A stretch of DNA of 64,000 bases from Phytophthora sp. 'mugwort' (taxonomy: Eukaryota > Oomycota > Peronosporomycetes > Peronosporales > Peronosporaceae). Below the pieces are notes generated by a model. The model searched no databases. It was given only the letters and a program-made list of their open reading frames with translations, and was not told where the DNA came from. The stretch spans positions 5,704,001-5,768,000 of the forward strand of contig JAUCEF010000007.1 of the NCBI GenBank assembly GCA_033558025.1. The letters are read 5' to 3'. Within the stretch, counting starts at the first letter, position 1. Every line of letters starts with the position of its first letter. Below, one piece after another: positions 9,971 to 22,210 of this stretch. Made by a program: the position numbers and the translations under genes.

Positions 9971-10793
9971 ATGTGCTTCCTGTGCTCGGGCGACCCTGTT
10001 GAAGACGATGTGCGCAAGAACAACCCGGGCGCCTTCCACGTGGGCATGATGCAGGCCCCTGGCGCCGACCCGTTGTGTACGTCCGACGACCGCCGCGTCC
10101 TCCTCATTCCTCTAGCTAACCTACCGCTTGTATTTTGCTGTATGTAGGCTGTCTGGGCTCGTGTCTGTGCCCGTGCTGCGCGCAGATCATCATCCGACGC
10201 AAGGCGCTTAACTACGACATGAGCAACTATACGTGCTGTCAGGGCTACATGGATGGCATCGTGCCTTGCGCACGCTCCGGCCGCTGCGGCGAGTCCAGCT
10301 GCCCCAACGGCTGCCTGTGTCTCGAGGTACTTGCAGTCTGTGAACTGCTAGAAGAAGATGTAGACTGACGCTTAGTGTGGCTTGTGTTCGACTATTCTCC
10401 CAGGCTTTTTGCTGCAATGGCTGCGCTGTGTCGGCCACGCGCATGATGGTCATGGACCGCTACCGTCTCCAACCGGACAAGTGGGACAACCGCATTATTG
10501 TACGCTGATGTCCATCCAGATCGTGGCCGATCGAGAGCTCTAACTAACACTATGCTGTTACTGTTGTCATTGGTTCGTAGCGATGCAATAACTGCATCCA
10601 GCTGGCCAGCTGCATCTGCAGTCTGCTGTCTATCTGCATCTCGGAGCTGGGCGAGCTCGCAGACATCGTGAACTGCATCGCGCAATGCACGTACGCATCC
10701 ACGCAGGGCTGTATGACCGCCCAGGTGAATGTGGAGCTCCGGGAGCGCGAGAAGACCTTTGAGGTTCAGGACGAGACCATGGACCGCGTCTAG
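9971..10793 (+). CDS. Small cysteine-rich protein, PLAC8-like in appearance
   Basis: Four exons: 9971-10076, 10148-10326, 10404-10499 and 10581-10793. All introns are GT-AG and about 71-81 bp, and they join in frame to give 197 residues. Exon 2 starts with a dense Cys cluster (CCLGSCLCPCC), and further Cys pairs and triplets follow (TCCQGY, CCNGC, RCNNC). A conserved-looking block MDRYRLQPDKWDN precedes a Cys-rich hydrophobic segment (CIQLASCICSLLSICIS) that could be membrane-embedded. PLAC8-type proteins of plants, animals and protists share the paired-Cys membrane layout and act in cell size control or metal transport, but I cannot prove membership. The start is the first ATG in frame with the splice chain. 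Confidence 0.72.
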
Positions 10794-11425
10794 GCAGCGC
10801 ACAGCGCCAGTCTCCTCTAGCGCTACCAAACCGTCACGACTACGAGCGGGCGACGGTGAGAATCTTTGGGTAAAGAGTTCTGTTGCATACTTTTCGCATA
10901 ACCTTGAATGCACATCCATTCCGGTGATGTATGACTCCAATAGGATCAAAATATATCTACCTGGGTTGCGCCGGCCTTGGAATATTGTTCACGGCCAGGT
11001 GGCAGACGCACTGGAAACTGCAGGTCAAACTGCATGCGTTGCAGGCTGAATCCGCAGTCAACACTTGCGTCCGTTCAGTCAGTTTAGTTTGCCCAATACT
11101 GTACCTCTGCGGCCGTGCGCATGCAAGTTCTACATACAACGAAATAGTTTACAGTAGTTTGTTGCTTCAGACGTGTACAGTAATCTCCCTTAATATAGAG
11201 GTCACGATAAATTATAACCTGCTTAACTATGTAGCGAGATATAGTAATTTGGTTGAGTTTTGCCCTAGACGCCTTATTATCTGCAGGTCTTTTATTGAGG
11301 TAAATTACTGTACTTTAAGTGTGCTGTTGCCACTGCTAATGTACATCGAATTGGCTCCCTCGCTAAAGTTTTGAGCTAACTTAAGTGCGATTGAGGGGTC
11401 ACTACTGCCAGCACCTCCATCGACC
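10794..11425. other. Intergenic region upstream of SF3A1
   Basis: About 630 bp between two plus-strand genes. It is AT-rich toward 11150-11350. The open frames show no domain or splice structure, and I see no RNA gene. Confidence 0.5.
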
Positions 11426-13780
11426 ATGGCAGTGGAGCCGGATGAGCAGCATGATGCGACGGTGCAGGGCCGCGTGACGGGTATTATCTACCCTCCACCG
11501 GACATCCGTGCCGTGGTGGACAAGACGGCGCAGTTTGTAGCCAACAATGGGCGTGCGTTCGAGAGTCGCATCGTGGGCGAGCGCATGTCGGCCAAGTTCT
11601 CGTTCTTGCGCGAGTCCGACCCGTACCACGCCTACTACGAGCACAAGGTGAACGAGTTCACGGTCAAGAAGGACGAGACGTCAGAACCCAAGCAGCAGGA
11701 ACAGGAACAGACAGCAGAGGAGCAGCATACGCAACCCTCAGAGCAGCAACAGAAGACGGAACAGGTCGTCAAGGCAGTGGAGGCCGCGGGCGACGTGGTC
11801 GTGGAGAAGAAGGCAGTGCAGGACGTCACGGCCCAAGTGGCCAAGAAAATTAAGGAGAAAGAGCTGGAGCCGCCACCGGAGGAAAAGTTCATCATTAAGC
11901 ACCCGACGCTCAGCGCGCTGGACCAGGAGATCATGTACCTCACGGCGCAGTACACTGCGCTTAGTGGCAGCCCGTTCCTGTCAGGCCTCGCCACGCGCGA
12001 GCAGCGCAACCCGCAGTTCGACTTCTTGAAGCCCACCCACCCGCTGTTTGCCTATTTTACTGCGCTTGTGGAGAGCTACACTCTCGTGCTGGCCAAGCAG
12101 GACGCGCAAATGAAGCGGTGCGTAAAGCTGTGTTGATTGTCTTTTATTGGCACGTTGTATTGTGTTTTGCTGATGCCTTTGGCCTTGTAGGATAGAGGAT
12201 GGGATGGAGCGTATGAAGGTGTTGGATCGATGCGTCCATCGAATGGAGTGGCAGCGAACCGAGCAGGAACGCAAAGACAAGGAGGCGGCGGAGAGTGATG
12301 CTGAGCGCCGCGCACTAGCGCAGATTGACTGGCACGACTTTGTGGTTGTGGAGACGATTAATTTCGAGGATGATGACGATTTGGGCGCTTCTGCCACTGT
12401 TGGTGAGGGTGAGACGAAGGGATCCGATGACGATATGGATATGGAGGAAGACGACGACGACGAACCAAAGCCAGACATTAAGGTCGTCGAGGACTACGTG
12501 CCGCAAGCCACGGCGGCGACAGCGCAGCAACCGTTGCTGAGCGTGGATGGCAAGACTCTCTCGTCTGCTGAGGCCAACGAACACATGCGGATTCTATTGA
12601 TGAATCCGAAGTGGCGCGAGGAAACTCAACGTCATCTTGAGAAACAGAAAGAGAGCTCATACGCGGCAGGATCAGCGATCGCAGACTCGCTACGACGTTT
12701 TGCAACGAAGCGTGCCGATATCTTTGCATCTTCAGCTGAAGAAGAAGCGCGGTTGTTGCAAGCGACTACAGCACCGACTAGTGCAGAGCAACAGCAACAA
12801 CAGCAAGGACAGGAGGACGATATGGAGGAAGAATCTGACGAGGAAGATACAAGCACAAGTCAAGTTCAGCAAATCCCCATGTCTGCTGGATACCCGGAAT
12901 CTGGACAGATGCCATCAAGTGCACCAACTTCTCAGTCGGCACCAGGAATGTCGGCCCCAATTGTCTCGGCTCCAATGATGGGGGCTCCAGGTATGGCTGT
13001 TCCTGGAGTTGGCGCTTCTGGAATGGTCCCTCCACCAGGTATGGGAGCACCAGGTATGATACCGCCTGGGATGGTTCCGCCTGTGATGGGAGCTCCAGGC
13101 ATGGGCTTTCCTGGAATGGTGCCTCCTGGCATGCCTCCGGGTGCTGGGCCCCCAGGTATGATCCCGCCGCACCTGCTAGCTCCAGGCGCAATGCCGCCCG
13201 GAGTGAACAGTGACCCGCCTGGTATTTCTGCCGGTCCTCCTGGCGTTTCGGGACCACCAGGCGAAGATCTTGAGCCAGCAGCGAAGAGGCAGCGTACAGG
13301 CGGGTCGTCTTTGCTGCCGGAAAAGGAGTTTGCTTCGCGGCATCCGGTATGTGTATTGTTTGGGGGGCTGTCTGTCGGTTGACGCTTTGCTGTACTTGAT
13401 GTTAACGTGGTTGCTGCTTTGTGCGTACAGGGAATGGTCCGGGTGGTTGTGAAGGTCCCGAACGATCCAGAGAATAATCAGTGGAAGCTGGAAGGACAGA
13501 CGTTGACGGTGGAGTTGGATGTGAAGGACAACATGCGGACACTGAAGCAAAAACTAATGGTAAGCATCATTCTAGTCATGTGTTCTGCATTTGAAACGTA
13601 TAGTTCACTGACTGGAATTGAAATTCAATGCAGGCCGACTTGCAAAACATGCCGGTGAACAAGCAGCAGCTCAAGTTCGCGATGGGGTTTGTCAAGGATA
13701 CCCTCACGTGTGCACACTACAACTTCGTAAGCGGCACAGAGCTCGAGCTGAGCGTTCGTCAACGCGGTGGTAGACGGTAG
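11426..13780 (+). CDS. SF3A1: Splicing factor 3A subunit 1 (SF3a120/Prp21)
   Basis: Component of the U2 snRNP needed for branch-site recognition, in the nucleus. Exons 11426-12117, 12191-13346, 13431-13559 and 13634-13780 join in frame to 707 residues (human about 793). SURP1 is near residues 15-75 (PPPDIRAVVDKTAQFVANNG). SURP2 is about 155-220 (FDFLKPTHPLFAYFT). The PRP21-type helical region follows across intron 1 (MKRIEDGMERMKVLDRC). Then come an acidic stretch, a Gly/Pro/Met-rich linker with PGM repeats, and a C-terminal ubiquitin-like domain split over exons 3 and 4 that ends LSVRQRGGRR. That terminal GG-RR is characteristic of the family, where the domain binds U1 snRNA stem-loop 4. The SURP spacing and the ubiquitin-like tail leave little doubt. 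Gene end converges with HSCB. Confidence 0.95.
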
Positions 13781-13971
13781 AGACTCAGGCAAGGCATTTG
13801 GGCTCAGCGCGACCGAGACAGAGAAGTACGAAAAAAGTTGCTGTCTTCGAGGACGATCCAAAAAGAAACATGATCACCGCAATCCTGTTCATTGGCTGTA
13901 TAGCAAAACTGGCACTGGGATGATGAACCTGAGGTGATAAAAAGCGGTCTTACACTGCTGGACATAATCTT

Positions 13972-15113
13972 CTAATACCCGTCCAGCTTCTCTTCTCTCA
14001 GGTCAATTTCTTCTGCGCACTTGACCATATACTGGAGCTCGACTGCGTATTGCTTCGTGGATTCGAGGTCCTGGTCCTGGTCATACACTTCACCCAGCTT
14101 GTTGATGATGGCGTCAATGTGTTGCGAGATCTCCTTGCGGATCTCGTGCAGCGAGTCCACATCCGGTGCTTCGGCGATACGTTCTCTATAGATTGCGCAC
14201 AGCCACAGAGCCATGTCAGTCAGCTGCGCAGAGCAAACAAACTGGTAGCAAGTTATCATCTGTACCTGATCTCCATTGTCTGCATCAGCAGTTCAGGATC
14301 TACCGCCGTGCTCGCAGTCTCGCCAAGTGCGTCAATACCGTGCAATGCCAGCTATAATAGCAAACTAGCGCGTCAGAATACCACAACAAATACAAAAAAC
14401 TTTATTATTGCTCACATACCAGGTACTTGACGCGCGTGTTGGGCTTCTTCAGCATCTTGTACGCATCATTAATGACGGCGGCGTTCACCGCAGACAGCTC
14501 CTGCTCAAACTACACACCACAGAGAACAACGATTACCACTTCCGTCAGTGCACGCAACCAGGAAACATGTTAACCGAAAATGCGTCGCACCTCTGACTTG
14601 GACCCATACAGATCGGGGTGCAAACGCTTCTGCAAGTTCCAGTACGTCTTCTCGATGTTGCGTTGCTCCAGATTAAAGTGCTTGGGACTAAAAGGACACG
14701 GCAACCAACCAAACAAGCGATCGTCGCTGTCAATTACACACAAATCGCACACTTGTCTTTGGCGCTGGGTAGCGTACATTTTGAACATCTCGAAGTAATC
14801 GCAATGGCAGCCTTTGTTGATGGGTTGGATGGCGTTGCACGTCTTGCAGAAGAATGAGCAACAGTCCGTCGCGTGGTGGCACTTCCAGCAGTCCGCTGCA
14901 GCACGCACAACAATCAGACTCCGTAGCACAACTGGCATACCCCACATAGCGTATATTAACGTCATAAAACCTACGTCCTTTGGCTTCTCGGCGGCACGAG
15001 GCCGCCGGAATGTCTTCCTCCACCTTCTCTGCGGCGGCTGCGAAGTTGCGCATCTGCTGTGGCGCCCTCAAGGCGCGCTGTAGGCCGCGACGTAGCAACT
15101 TTCCCGACAACAT
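13972..15113 (-). CDS. HSCB: Mitochondrial Fe-S cluster co-chaperone HSCB (J-domain type)
   Basis: J-protein that stimulates the mitochondrial Hsp70 during transfer of Fe-S clusters from the ISCU scaffold. Six exons on the minus strand: 15113-14975, 14895-14778, 14687-14591, 14509-14420, 14351-14266 and 14185-13972. All are GT-AG, and every phase agrees, giving 247 residues. The N-terminus (LSGKLLRRGLQRALR) is a typical mitochondrial presequence. Next is the eukaryotic tetracysteine zinc site (CWKC and CKTC), then DYFEMFKIPKHF and the J-domain HPD motif in KRLHPDLYG, then NDAYKMLKKPNTRVKYL. The C-terminal helical bundle contains MEIRERIAEA. An in-frame ATG at 15149 is an alternative start. 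153 bp separate it from GNL1, which is on the same strand. Confidence 0.92.
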
Positions 15114-15266
15114 TTGCAATTGATGGGTGACCGAAAAATGAGAGTTCATATATGTACGAAGCTGTTGTAAGTGGACCACATCACGTAAAAGATGCGTTTA
15201 CAAAGACGTATACGAAACATTCATTCTTTACAATGATTAGTTTCGATTATTGCCGGTTAAAGCAGT

Positions 15267-16804
15267 TCACGACTGCTGATGTTGTTGTTGCTGCTGCGTC
15301 GTTGCCGGCGGAGGGAAGGACAAAACCACCTTCTTGCCGTTGAGAGTGTCTCGCAGCAGCAGGTTGGCCGCGCGGTACACGTCCAACTTGCCGCCTTTCA
15401 CGCGGAACCCGCGGAGCTTTGCGTAGGACTCGCACAACGTGTACGGGCACCACTCGTCATCATCTTCCTCCACAGGCTTGAGTTTGTATACTTCATGCAG
15501 GTGCGGCACGCAGTTCTCAGCGATGAAGCGTACGGCGCTGAATGGCTCACGTGTCTGGGCGATCGGGAAGCTACCGAATAAGATCTGTAGCAGCACCGGG
15601 ACATTGAAACGCGGGAACACCACACCAGGGCAGTCGCACACGAGGACGCGCGAGAAGACTTCGGCGCTGCGCCCCAGCATCTCGACGCGCTCAAAATAGT
15701 GCGTCTGCAGGTGCTTGGTGTGGCCGGGCGTGGCTGAGACGCTCACGAGCTTGCGGTCGAAGAGGCTGTTGAGCAGCGAGCTCTTGCCGACGTTCGGCTC
15801 ACCGACGAATCCGACCGTAAGCGTGTCCTCCTGTCTGCCTTCTGCGGTAGGGTCGCTATTAAGGCTGTGGTGTTCGATGCCAATGCTCACTTGGCCGATG
15901 GTTCGCATCAAGGTTGCGTTGCTTTCGCCCACGTTATCGCGGCTGTACGCTAGAACCGGAATATCTTCCCCATATCGGACCTGCACGTAGCTCGACCATT
16001 TCTGGACGCGATCCTTCGCCACCAAGTCGGTCTTTGTAAGCACCAGCACCATGCGCTTCCACGGGAATTTCGTGCGGATATGCGTCATTAATTGATCGCT
16101 GATGTGCAGAAGCGGACAGCGCGCGTCAGCGAGATGCACGAGCACAGTCGAGCGCTCAATCACGCGCCACAGTTGCCGCCAGACTTCCAGGTTCCTCTCG
16201 TACAGGTTCAGCTTCGCGCCGTCCTCACGATTTGTTGCCTCCTGCTCGAGGTACTCCACCCACTCCTTGTATGCCCGGTCGTCCTCTTCGTTCAGTTCTT
16301 CCGGCGTCATGCCGCGGGACCATTTGGGCTTCGTCAAGATGCGTGGCTGATTAGCTGGATCCTGGACGCCATACGCATATATTGACTGCGAATTGCCCCG
16401 ATCCTCTGCGTACACAAGCTCACGCGTCGCGTCTTTCTTTCTGGCCTCGACAGCGGCCTTGGACTCCTTCTGGAAGATCGTACGGAGGTCACCACGTCCA
16501 GATAAAACCTATGCCACAGAAAGAAAACACACATAAGGAACGCGGCACATAAGAAGTAGGCGAACAACTTACGTGCTGCGGGGGAGGTGGCGCCGTCACT
16601 TCCATCCCAATAACATCTTCGTCATCTGAGTCTTGGGCGTCTCGCTTCTTCGCTCGCTTGTCGCGGAGCTACAGTTGGCAATCAGAGCACCGCATACATA
16701 AGTACGATGATCTGTTTTAAAGCGCTAGGTACAGATATGTCGCACCGCGTCCGTACCTGCTGCTTCTTGGCCTTGCCGCTAAAGGGCTTCTTCCTTGGCG
16801 CCAT
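15267..16804 (-). CDS. GNL1: Circularly permuted GTPase GNL1
   Basis: Member of the YlqF/YawG family, whose members act in ribosome assembly and nuclear or cytoplasmic GTP-dependent steps. Three exons: 16804-16757, 16668-16573 and 16508-15267, giving 461 residues. The first exon encodes a basic start (MAPRKKPFSGKAKKQQ) that matches the GNL1 type, followed by LRDKRAKKR and VLSGRGDLRTIFQKES. The G motifs are in permuted order: G4 TKTD near 205, G1 GEPNVGKSS near 285, G3 DCPG near 341. A short poly-Gln/His tail closes the protein. The permuted order and the N-terminus separate it from LSG1 and NOG2. The basic N-terminus suggests RNA binding or nucleolar targeting (inference). Confidence 0.94.
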
Positions 16805-16911
16805 ATCGAGCTGCAGCTATTATAATGTGTAAGGTTATAATTTCTGACTGGTGTGACGCACACTACGGTATTAGTTTGGTCTCATGTCCTTTACATGGCA
16901 TTTTTGATTGC

Positions 16912-17856
16912 TTACAATTTTTTACGGGGCGTCGAGCTCGCGTTGGAGTTAATGGTGGGGGCGAAGGTGCACTCGCGCATCTCGCGCTCTTGCCGCATTC
17001 GCTGCAGCCGCGCGTTGCGCTTGCGCACGTAGTCCGGGTCGTATAAGCGGCTGGACACGTTCACGACGTCCGTCTTGGCCGACGTCATCGACGCCTGTGA
17101 GCCCGAGCCGATCGAGTCTCGCGATGAAATCGAGTCACGTCGGTTGATGCACGGCGTGAACGAGCAATCCAGACTATCGCGGCGGTCACGTATGTTCTTG
17201 AATTTCTCATCGCGGTTCTTGTAGAAATCTGGCTGGTATAGCCGCGAAAACACGGCGCCGCCGTCTGTGCGGACACTCGTGCGCGATTTCTGCGAGCCAC
17301 ATACGGAGCCTGTGAAGTTCTGCGCTCTGGGCGTGGGCAGCAGCGAAATGTTCTCTCGTGTCAGAGCTGCTACGCGCGTGGGCCGCGGAACTGTGCGCGA
17401 GGTAGCAGTAGTCATGCTTTCGCGTCGCTTCGTGGGAGGCGTTTTGAGTCCCCCCGAGCCGTCGAACTCACTGCGCGCCATACCGCCGATGTTCTTGTAG
17501 GGCGATATGTTGCCAACGTTGGTAGCGATCTTCCGTCCCGAGTAGATGCCGGGCCTGGAAAAGCTATCGGAGCTTCCACTGACCGTGCGGGTTTTCTGTC
17601 GGTAGCGCGGCGGCGTGCGCTCGGTCGAGAAGGAGTCGCGTGCTGCGTCGTCTGCAAATATGCTGCGGTCGTCGTCGCCGATGTCGCGCACCACCTGCTG
17701 CAGCCGTGTCACCTCCTGCATGAGGTCGTAAACCGTAGGCGGCTCCGTGGACTCCTCGCTATCCTCTACGTCTGCCATATCAAGCTTCCGACGCACAGGA
17801 ACAGGAGGAGGCGACACCGCCCCTGCACCGGCGGGTGTAGCCGTCTCCGTTGCCAT
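16912..17856 (-). CDS. Unrecognised protein with twin SRLY...C-S/T-F-x-P motifs
   Basis: A single exon of 314 residues; the ATG at 17856 is used because the codon before it is GTG. I do not recognise the family. A short leucine heptad segment (VYDLMQEVTRLQQVV) lies near 42-60. The middle is Ser/Arg/Thr-rich and probably disordered, with TPP and SP sites. The C-terminus holds two copies of one motif about 65 residues apart, near 203 and 268: SRLYxPDxY, then a basic helix, then CSFTPCIN or CTFAPTIN. The pairing suggests a small structural or cytoskeleton-binding element (inference). It is head-to-tail with GNL1 (107 bp) and divergent from the PHD gene (352 bp). Confidence 0.75.
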   Translation of the reverse strand: MATETATPAGAGAVSPPPVPVRRKLDMADVEDSEESTEPPTVYDLMQEVTRLQQVVRDIGDDDRSIFADDAARDSFSTERTPPRYRQKTRTVSGSSDSFSRPGIYSGRKIATNVGNISPYKNIGGMARSEFDGSGGLKTPPTKRRESMTTATSRTVPRPTRVAALTRENISLLPTPRAQNFTGSVCGSQKSRTSVRTDGGAVFSRLYQPDFYKNRDEKFKNIRDRRDSLDCSFTPCINRRDSISSRDSIGSGSQASMTSAKTDVVNVSSRLYDPDYVRKRNARLQRMRQEREMRECTFAPTINSNASSTPRKKL

Positions 17857-18208
17857 CACAATGCCGCCTCAAACGCCAAACACTCTTCTCTTCATTGATG
17901 TACCGCACATTGTTTTGCACCATCAATCCTGATTCGCACTTAGTGCGATACCCTCTTGACTCTGGTGGTTGCTCTTCCCGCACTGTCTAGAAAGCCCCTG
18001 ACCCGCGTCAACTACTATAATAGCTCTCGGCCCCTTGCTGTCGCGACATCTCTCACGGCCTCGTACCTCAGCCATCGGACAAAGACGCTCTCTCTGTCTT
18101 TTGCTCTTGCTGCAGCGGCACGTCTTCGGGAAGCGCGCGGACACCGACCGATCCTAGCAGCAGCAACACTAGACCCAACCAACCCCAACACTAACCAGCA
18201 GCAGCAAC

Positions 18209-21200
18209 ATGGCTACCCGGACACAGGACGTGCCGATGTCAGGGAATGAGACGCCCACGCCCTCCGCGCGTCAGCCGACGCCCAAGAAGACCGACAATAC
18301 GCCGATGCATGGCAACGTCGCAGAGAACGGGGAGCGGCCGCCGGCGCCCGCGGCCGGCGTTCGCTGTGTGCTTTGTGGCCTGGAGGCAAGCTCGGCCATC
18401 CGTCTCGTGCGCTGCAAAAGCTGCGGCAGCTTTTTCCACGCGCACTGCGCCAACCTGCCGCTGCCGCCCGAGGACGGCAATCTCTTCTGCCGCCACTCAT
18501 GCTATGCCACGTACAGCAAGCAGCAGCTGACCAAGGGCCCGGTTTTCAAGAATGGAGACTACCCTCGACTCGCCACGCAGATACAGAGCGTGCTACAGGA
18601 GAAGTCCGACCGACTGCAAGTGCGACGACAGCTCCCTCTGCAGGATACGACGGCCACCACTGGACGTGGGCGCGGACGCGGACGTGGAAGAGGAAGGGGA
18701 CGTGGCCGAGGTAGAGGCCGTGGTAGGGGACGTGGAACTGGAACTAAGCGTGGATTGCAGGAGGACACTGACGATGAAGTGAGCCACCGCCATCCTCGCC
18801 TGTCTTCGATGGATGGAGAGCCTGGTGGAAACACCCCTGCATCCAATGATGCGGACCCGTACACTCCTCGGAGTGCGATTGGCATGTCGCGCCCCATTGA
18901 CCAGCGACAGGATGCTATGGCGCCACAAGGTAGTAATAGTAACTTCAACACGCCGCACCGCGAAGATAACGAAAGAAGTTTGCCACCGTCACGGACTGCG
19001 TCTCCCGCTTCCCGTCGGCCCCTGCGAGGATTCGACACGGAGCAGGAGAGCCACTTCCGCAGTGCACCTCCACCCAATCTGCCTTCATCTTCTTCGATGC
19101 AGATGTCGCGTCATGCCCGCGGCGAGTACGCGTCGGTGCCGACCCTTGACCAGCCTGATGTCGATGCGTCCCGACCTCGACACGGATTCACATCACCTCA
19201 CTACCCGATTACAGGCCCGCTTCAAGCACAGGAAGACCCACGATCGTTGCCACAGTTCTTTGATGGACGGTCATCGGGGCATGTACCGCCAGTACAGGAA
19301 GGAGCGACTCAAAGAATCTCGCCAGGGATGCAGCCCCCGCAGCAGCAAATGCAGAACGGCCGGGCTCCGCTTCAACGTGAATTCGACCCGTCCTACCGCG
19401 GAGCATCAGCTGGTCCAGCACTAGCTCCACCTTCTTATGGCGATTCTCAACGTGGTGGTTTAGCGTCAGGTTCTAGAAACGGCTCGATGTCAAACTTCAA
19501 GGACGCCAACAATTTCGGTCCTCAAGGCCTCCCATCACAACCTCCTTCACAGCTTCCCATTCGCCGCCACACACCTAACATTCCATGGCGCAACCCATCA
19601 GCATTCCCGGCCGAAATCTATAAGCGATTCAGCTGTCACTCGGATGACGCTAATCACGTGTTCCGGATTGATCTGTCCCCGGTCTTCGCTGAAAAGGCTA
19701 CAAAGCTGTATCAAACCGAGATCGATTTCTTTTTCCGGTGCTTCGAGTCTCCAGATGTGAGTTTGGTTGTTAAAGGCATGAGCAGTGAGCTCAACCAGTA
19801 CGTTTGGGCGTGGCCCTTCATTCTCGAGTGCTGCGGAAACGACACCCATTTTGCTTTCGATCACTTCCAGTTCAAGCGAAATATGGAGACGGATATGCCA
19901 GAGTTGGCTTATGTCGGGGAGCTACAATTGTCCATGGCATCTTTCAACTCGTATCTGGAGAAGTATTTATCGAATGTGCCCGGCAAGGACGTGGTTGTGC
20001 TAGAGGACCACGTTACGAAAAAGACGGTGACTATTGTAGCGTCGGAGAACATTATTGCGCTGAACAATTTGGTACTCGCCAAACACTGCGCCCAGGTATG
20101 TTCCTCTACGTTTTATATGGCTGAGTTGGCAGTCTCACTGACACTTGTTTGGGAACTTGTATTTTATCCAGCTCTACAACGATCTCATTAAGGGGTTTCA
20201 GTGGGATGTTTTTGCTGGTGGCATCCACTGCTTGCTACAGTACCTTCCGCAGAGTAGCTGGCATGAGAAGTTTTCCAGTCCACGCCTACATTTTAACTTT
20301 CCTGGGGCGCGAGGTTCGCTGTCTGACCCAGGCAACGGCACTACTGATACAGCCTACCAGGTATGGAAGGGGAACGGAAGGACGGAACGTACTAGTGCTG
20401 ACGCCATCCCTTTTTCTGCTTGCTTCGTTGGAACTTTTATGGCTAGGTTCTTGTGGGATCGTTGGAGTTGGTAATTTTTGAGCGTTTCGAGCCACAATAC
20501 AAGGCAGATTTCGACCACGTTTTACAGAGAGCAGGCTACGACGCAGAAAGAAAAACTATGCTTTTAGACGCCCATCTTCGCGCACTAAGGTACACTCAAT
20601 CGCCGATACTTTTCCCCGATGCTGCTAATTTAGCTGTGCTGTAACTTGTATTGGGCATCTACTTATGGCAGGTCTGCGGGCTTTACGTTCTCGACAGTGC
20701 TTTTACAAGATGGAGAGTTTGTTCATGTTAACAAGGTGCGTTCCTGAGCTTGTCTCCCGGTTTGCTCGGAAAACGTGATGTTAATATCAGCTTATGTTTT
20801 CGTTTGAATTGTTTAGGGCCGTCAACACTTCTGGCGTGTCGTAGAAAAGGACAGCGCTAGTGGATCAATCAACGCCCCGTGTGTATTCCTCTCATGGGAG
20901 TGGGTTTACCAGGGTGTTTCCCAACGCGGTATCTCCACGGAATGCTGGGTATGGATGATGTTCGATCCTAATGTGGTGCCAGCTCTGAGGCCCGCGTATC
21001 TAACCGTTTGTGCTATTTCCTTTTCGTTTATTAGTTCGCTATGAAAAATGCTAGTATGTGCCCTGAGGGATGGGTATTTGACCCGCGCCGTGCAATTGTC
21101 GAAGCCGCTAAGGTGCGCATTGCGCGCGTGTGTCTTCGCTAAATGGTTCGCAATCTGACAAACCCCATGATGATTTTATAGTGTGGCGTAGCTATTGTGC

Positions 21201-22210
21201 GAACTGGTCAGTTCTTGCGCTCGGCGCTGGCATCGGGGCGTCCACGCACGTCCCAATTGTTGTCTTTCACAGCTGCACCGGCACCCATCGACCGCGGTGT
21301 AGTAGCCCAGCGTCAAGCTCAGATGATCCTCTTTCTGGAGTCAATTCTGCCGTGCCTCGATGCTATTGTCGAAGAAGCGTATGAGCTGGGGCTTTCAAGC
21401 ACCGACGACAGTGACGAATTCCGCAAGGTATTTGAGGATGAGAGCATGTGGCGCACGGTGGACGCTGATCTACGCGATCCTCCGGCCGACAATGCCGATA
21501 ACTACTCGTGCGGCATTTGCGGGCGGGAGATCACCAATTTGTACAAGCAATGCCTGGGTTGTGCAGTGTACTCTCGCCGGTGCCGGCCCAACATGGCGTA
21601 CCCGATCTTCCGCATCTGCCTGCGTTGCCACTCACAGCCGGAGCAGCACCACTTCAAACCCCGCTCCATCGCCTCTTACTACGACAAAGTGCTAAGTTCG
21701 GAGGGCCACACGGGCATCCTGCCGGCCACGCGCCGTTACCAGTCAGTGCGCAGCTACTTCAAGTGCCGGTGCGTGCCGTCTCTCCGCTGTGCACACTGCG
21801 GAGGGTGCGAGTCGTGCAGCTGCCTGTGCCATACGCTGTTCCAGACCCGCTTCCGCTTCACAGCTCCCGGTGCGTAGTTAGCTTTTCTCTTATTGGCTCT
21901 CGGAAAGCAGGTGGTTGCTTGCTTGAGCTCTCTGCTCTGTTGGTCGGACAGTTGAGTGACCAACTGACCGACGGACGGACGGGCAGTTCTCCAACATGCT
22001 TCCACCTGCTTCTGCTTGGCTTGTGCTGATGCGACACTTCATTTGACTAACGCTTGCGTCGTGCTGTTTTGCCTCGCTGTCTTGCGTGACTGCGCAGCGA
22101 ACCTCGAGAGGCTTCGAGCGGACGTCGACGCTGTCGTCAAGTATCATCAGCAGCAGCTGATGCAACAACAACAGCAACAACAACAACAGCAACAGCAGCA
22201 GCAACGTTAG
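18209..22210 (+). CDS. PHD-finger, RG-rich, Cys-rich nuclear-type protein
   Basis: Eight exons: 18209-20095, 20172-20360, 20447-20589, 20672-20735, 20817-20948, 21035-21112, 21182-21869 and 22098-22210, giving about 1097 residues. All joins keep frame; the exon 5 donor is the least certain. A PHD-like finger (CVLCG, CKSC, HC, CRHSC) spans about 53-98. A run of alternating Gly-Arg follows near 152-183, of RNA- or nucleic-acid-binding type. Next is a long disordered Pro/Ser/Gln linker, then an unrecognised folded region from about 465 that starts IPWRNPSAFPAEIYKRF and crosses exons 2-6. Exon 7 carries two Cys clusters (CGICGREI; CAHCGGCESCSCLCH). The last exon is poly-Gln. A chromatin reader or regulator role is inferred from the PHD finger only. 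Confidence 0.75.

Noticed and set aside
10392..10949. 185-residue minus-strand frame opposite the small Cys-rich gene
   Set aside because: Antisense to spliced exons 3 and 4, whose splice phases and Cys pattern clearly support the plus strand.
14570..15179. Single long frames through the HSCB locus as unspliced genes
   Set aside because: Joining six short exons with GT-AG borders restores a continuous HSCB protein; the unspliced frames break the zinc site or J-domain.
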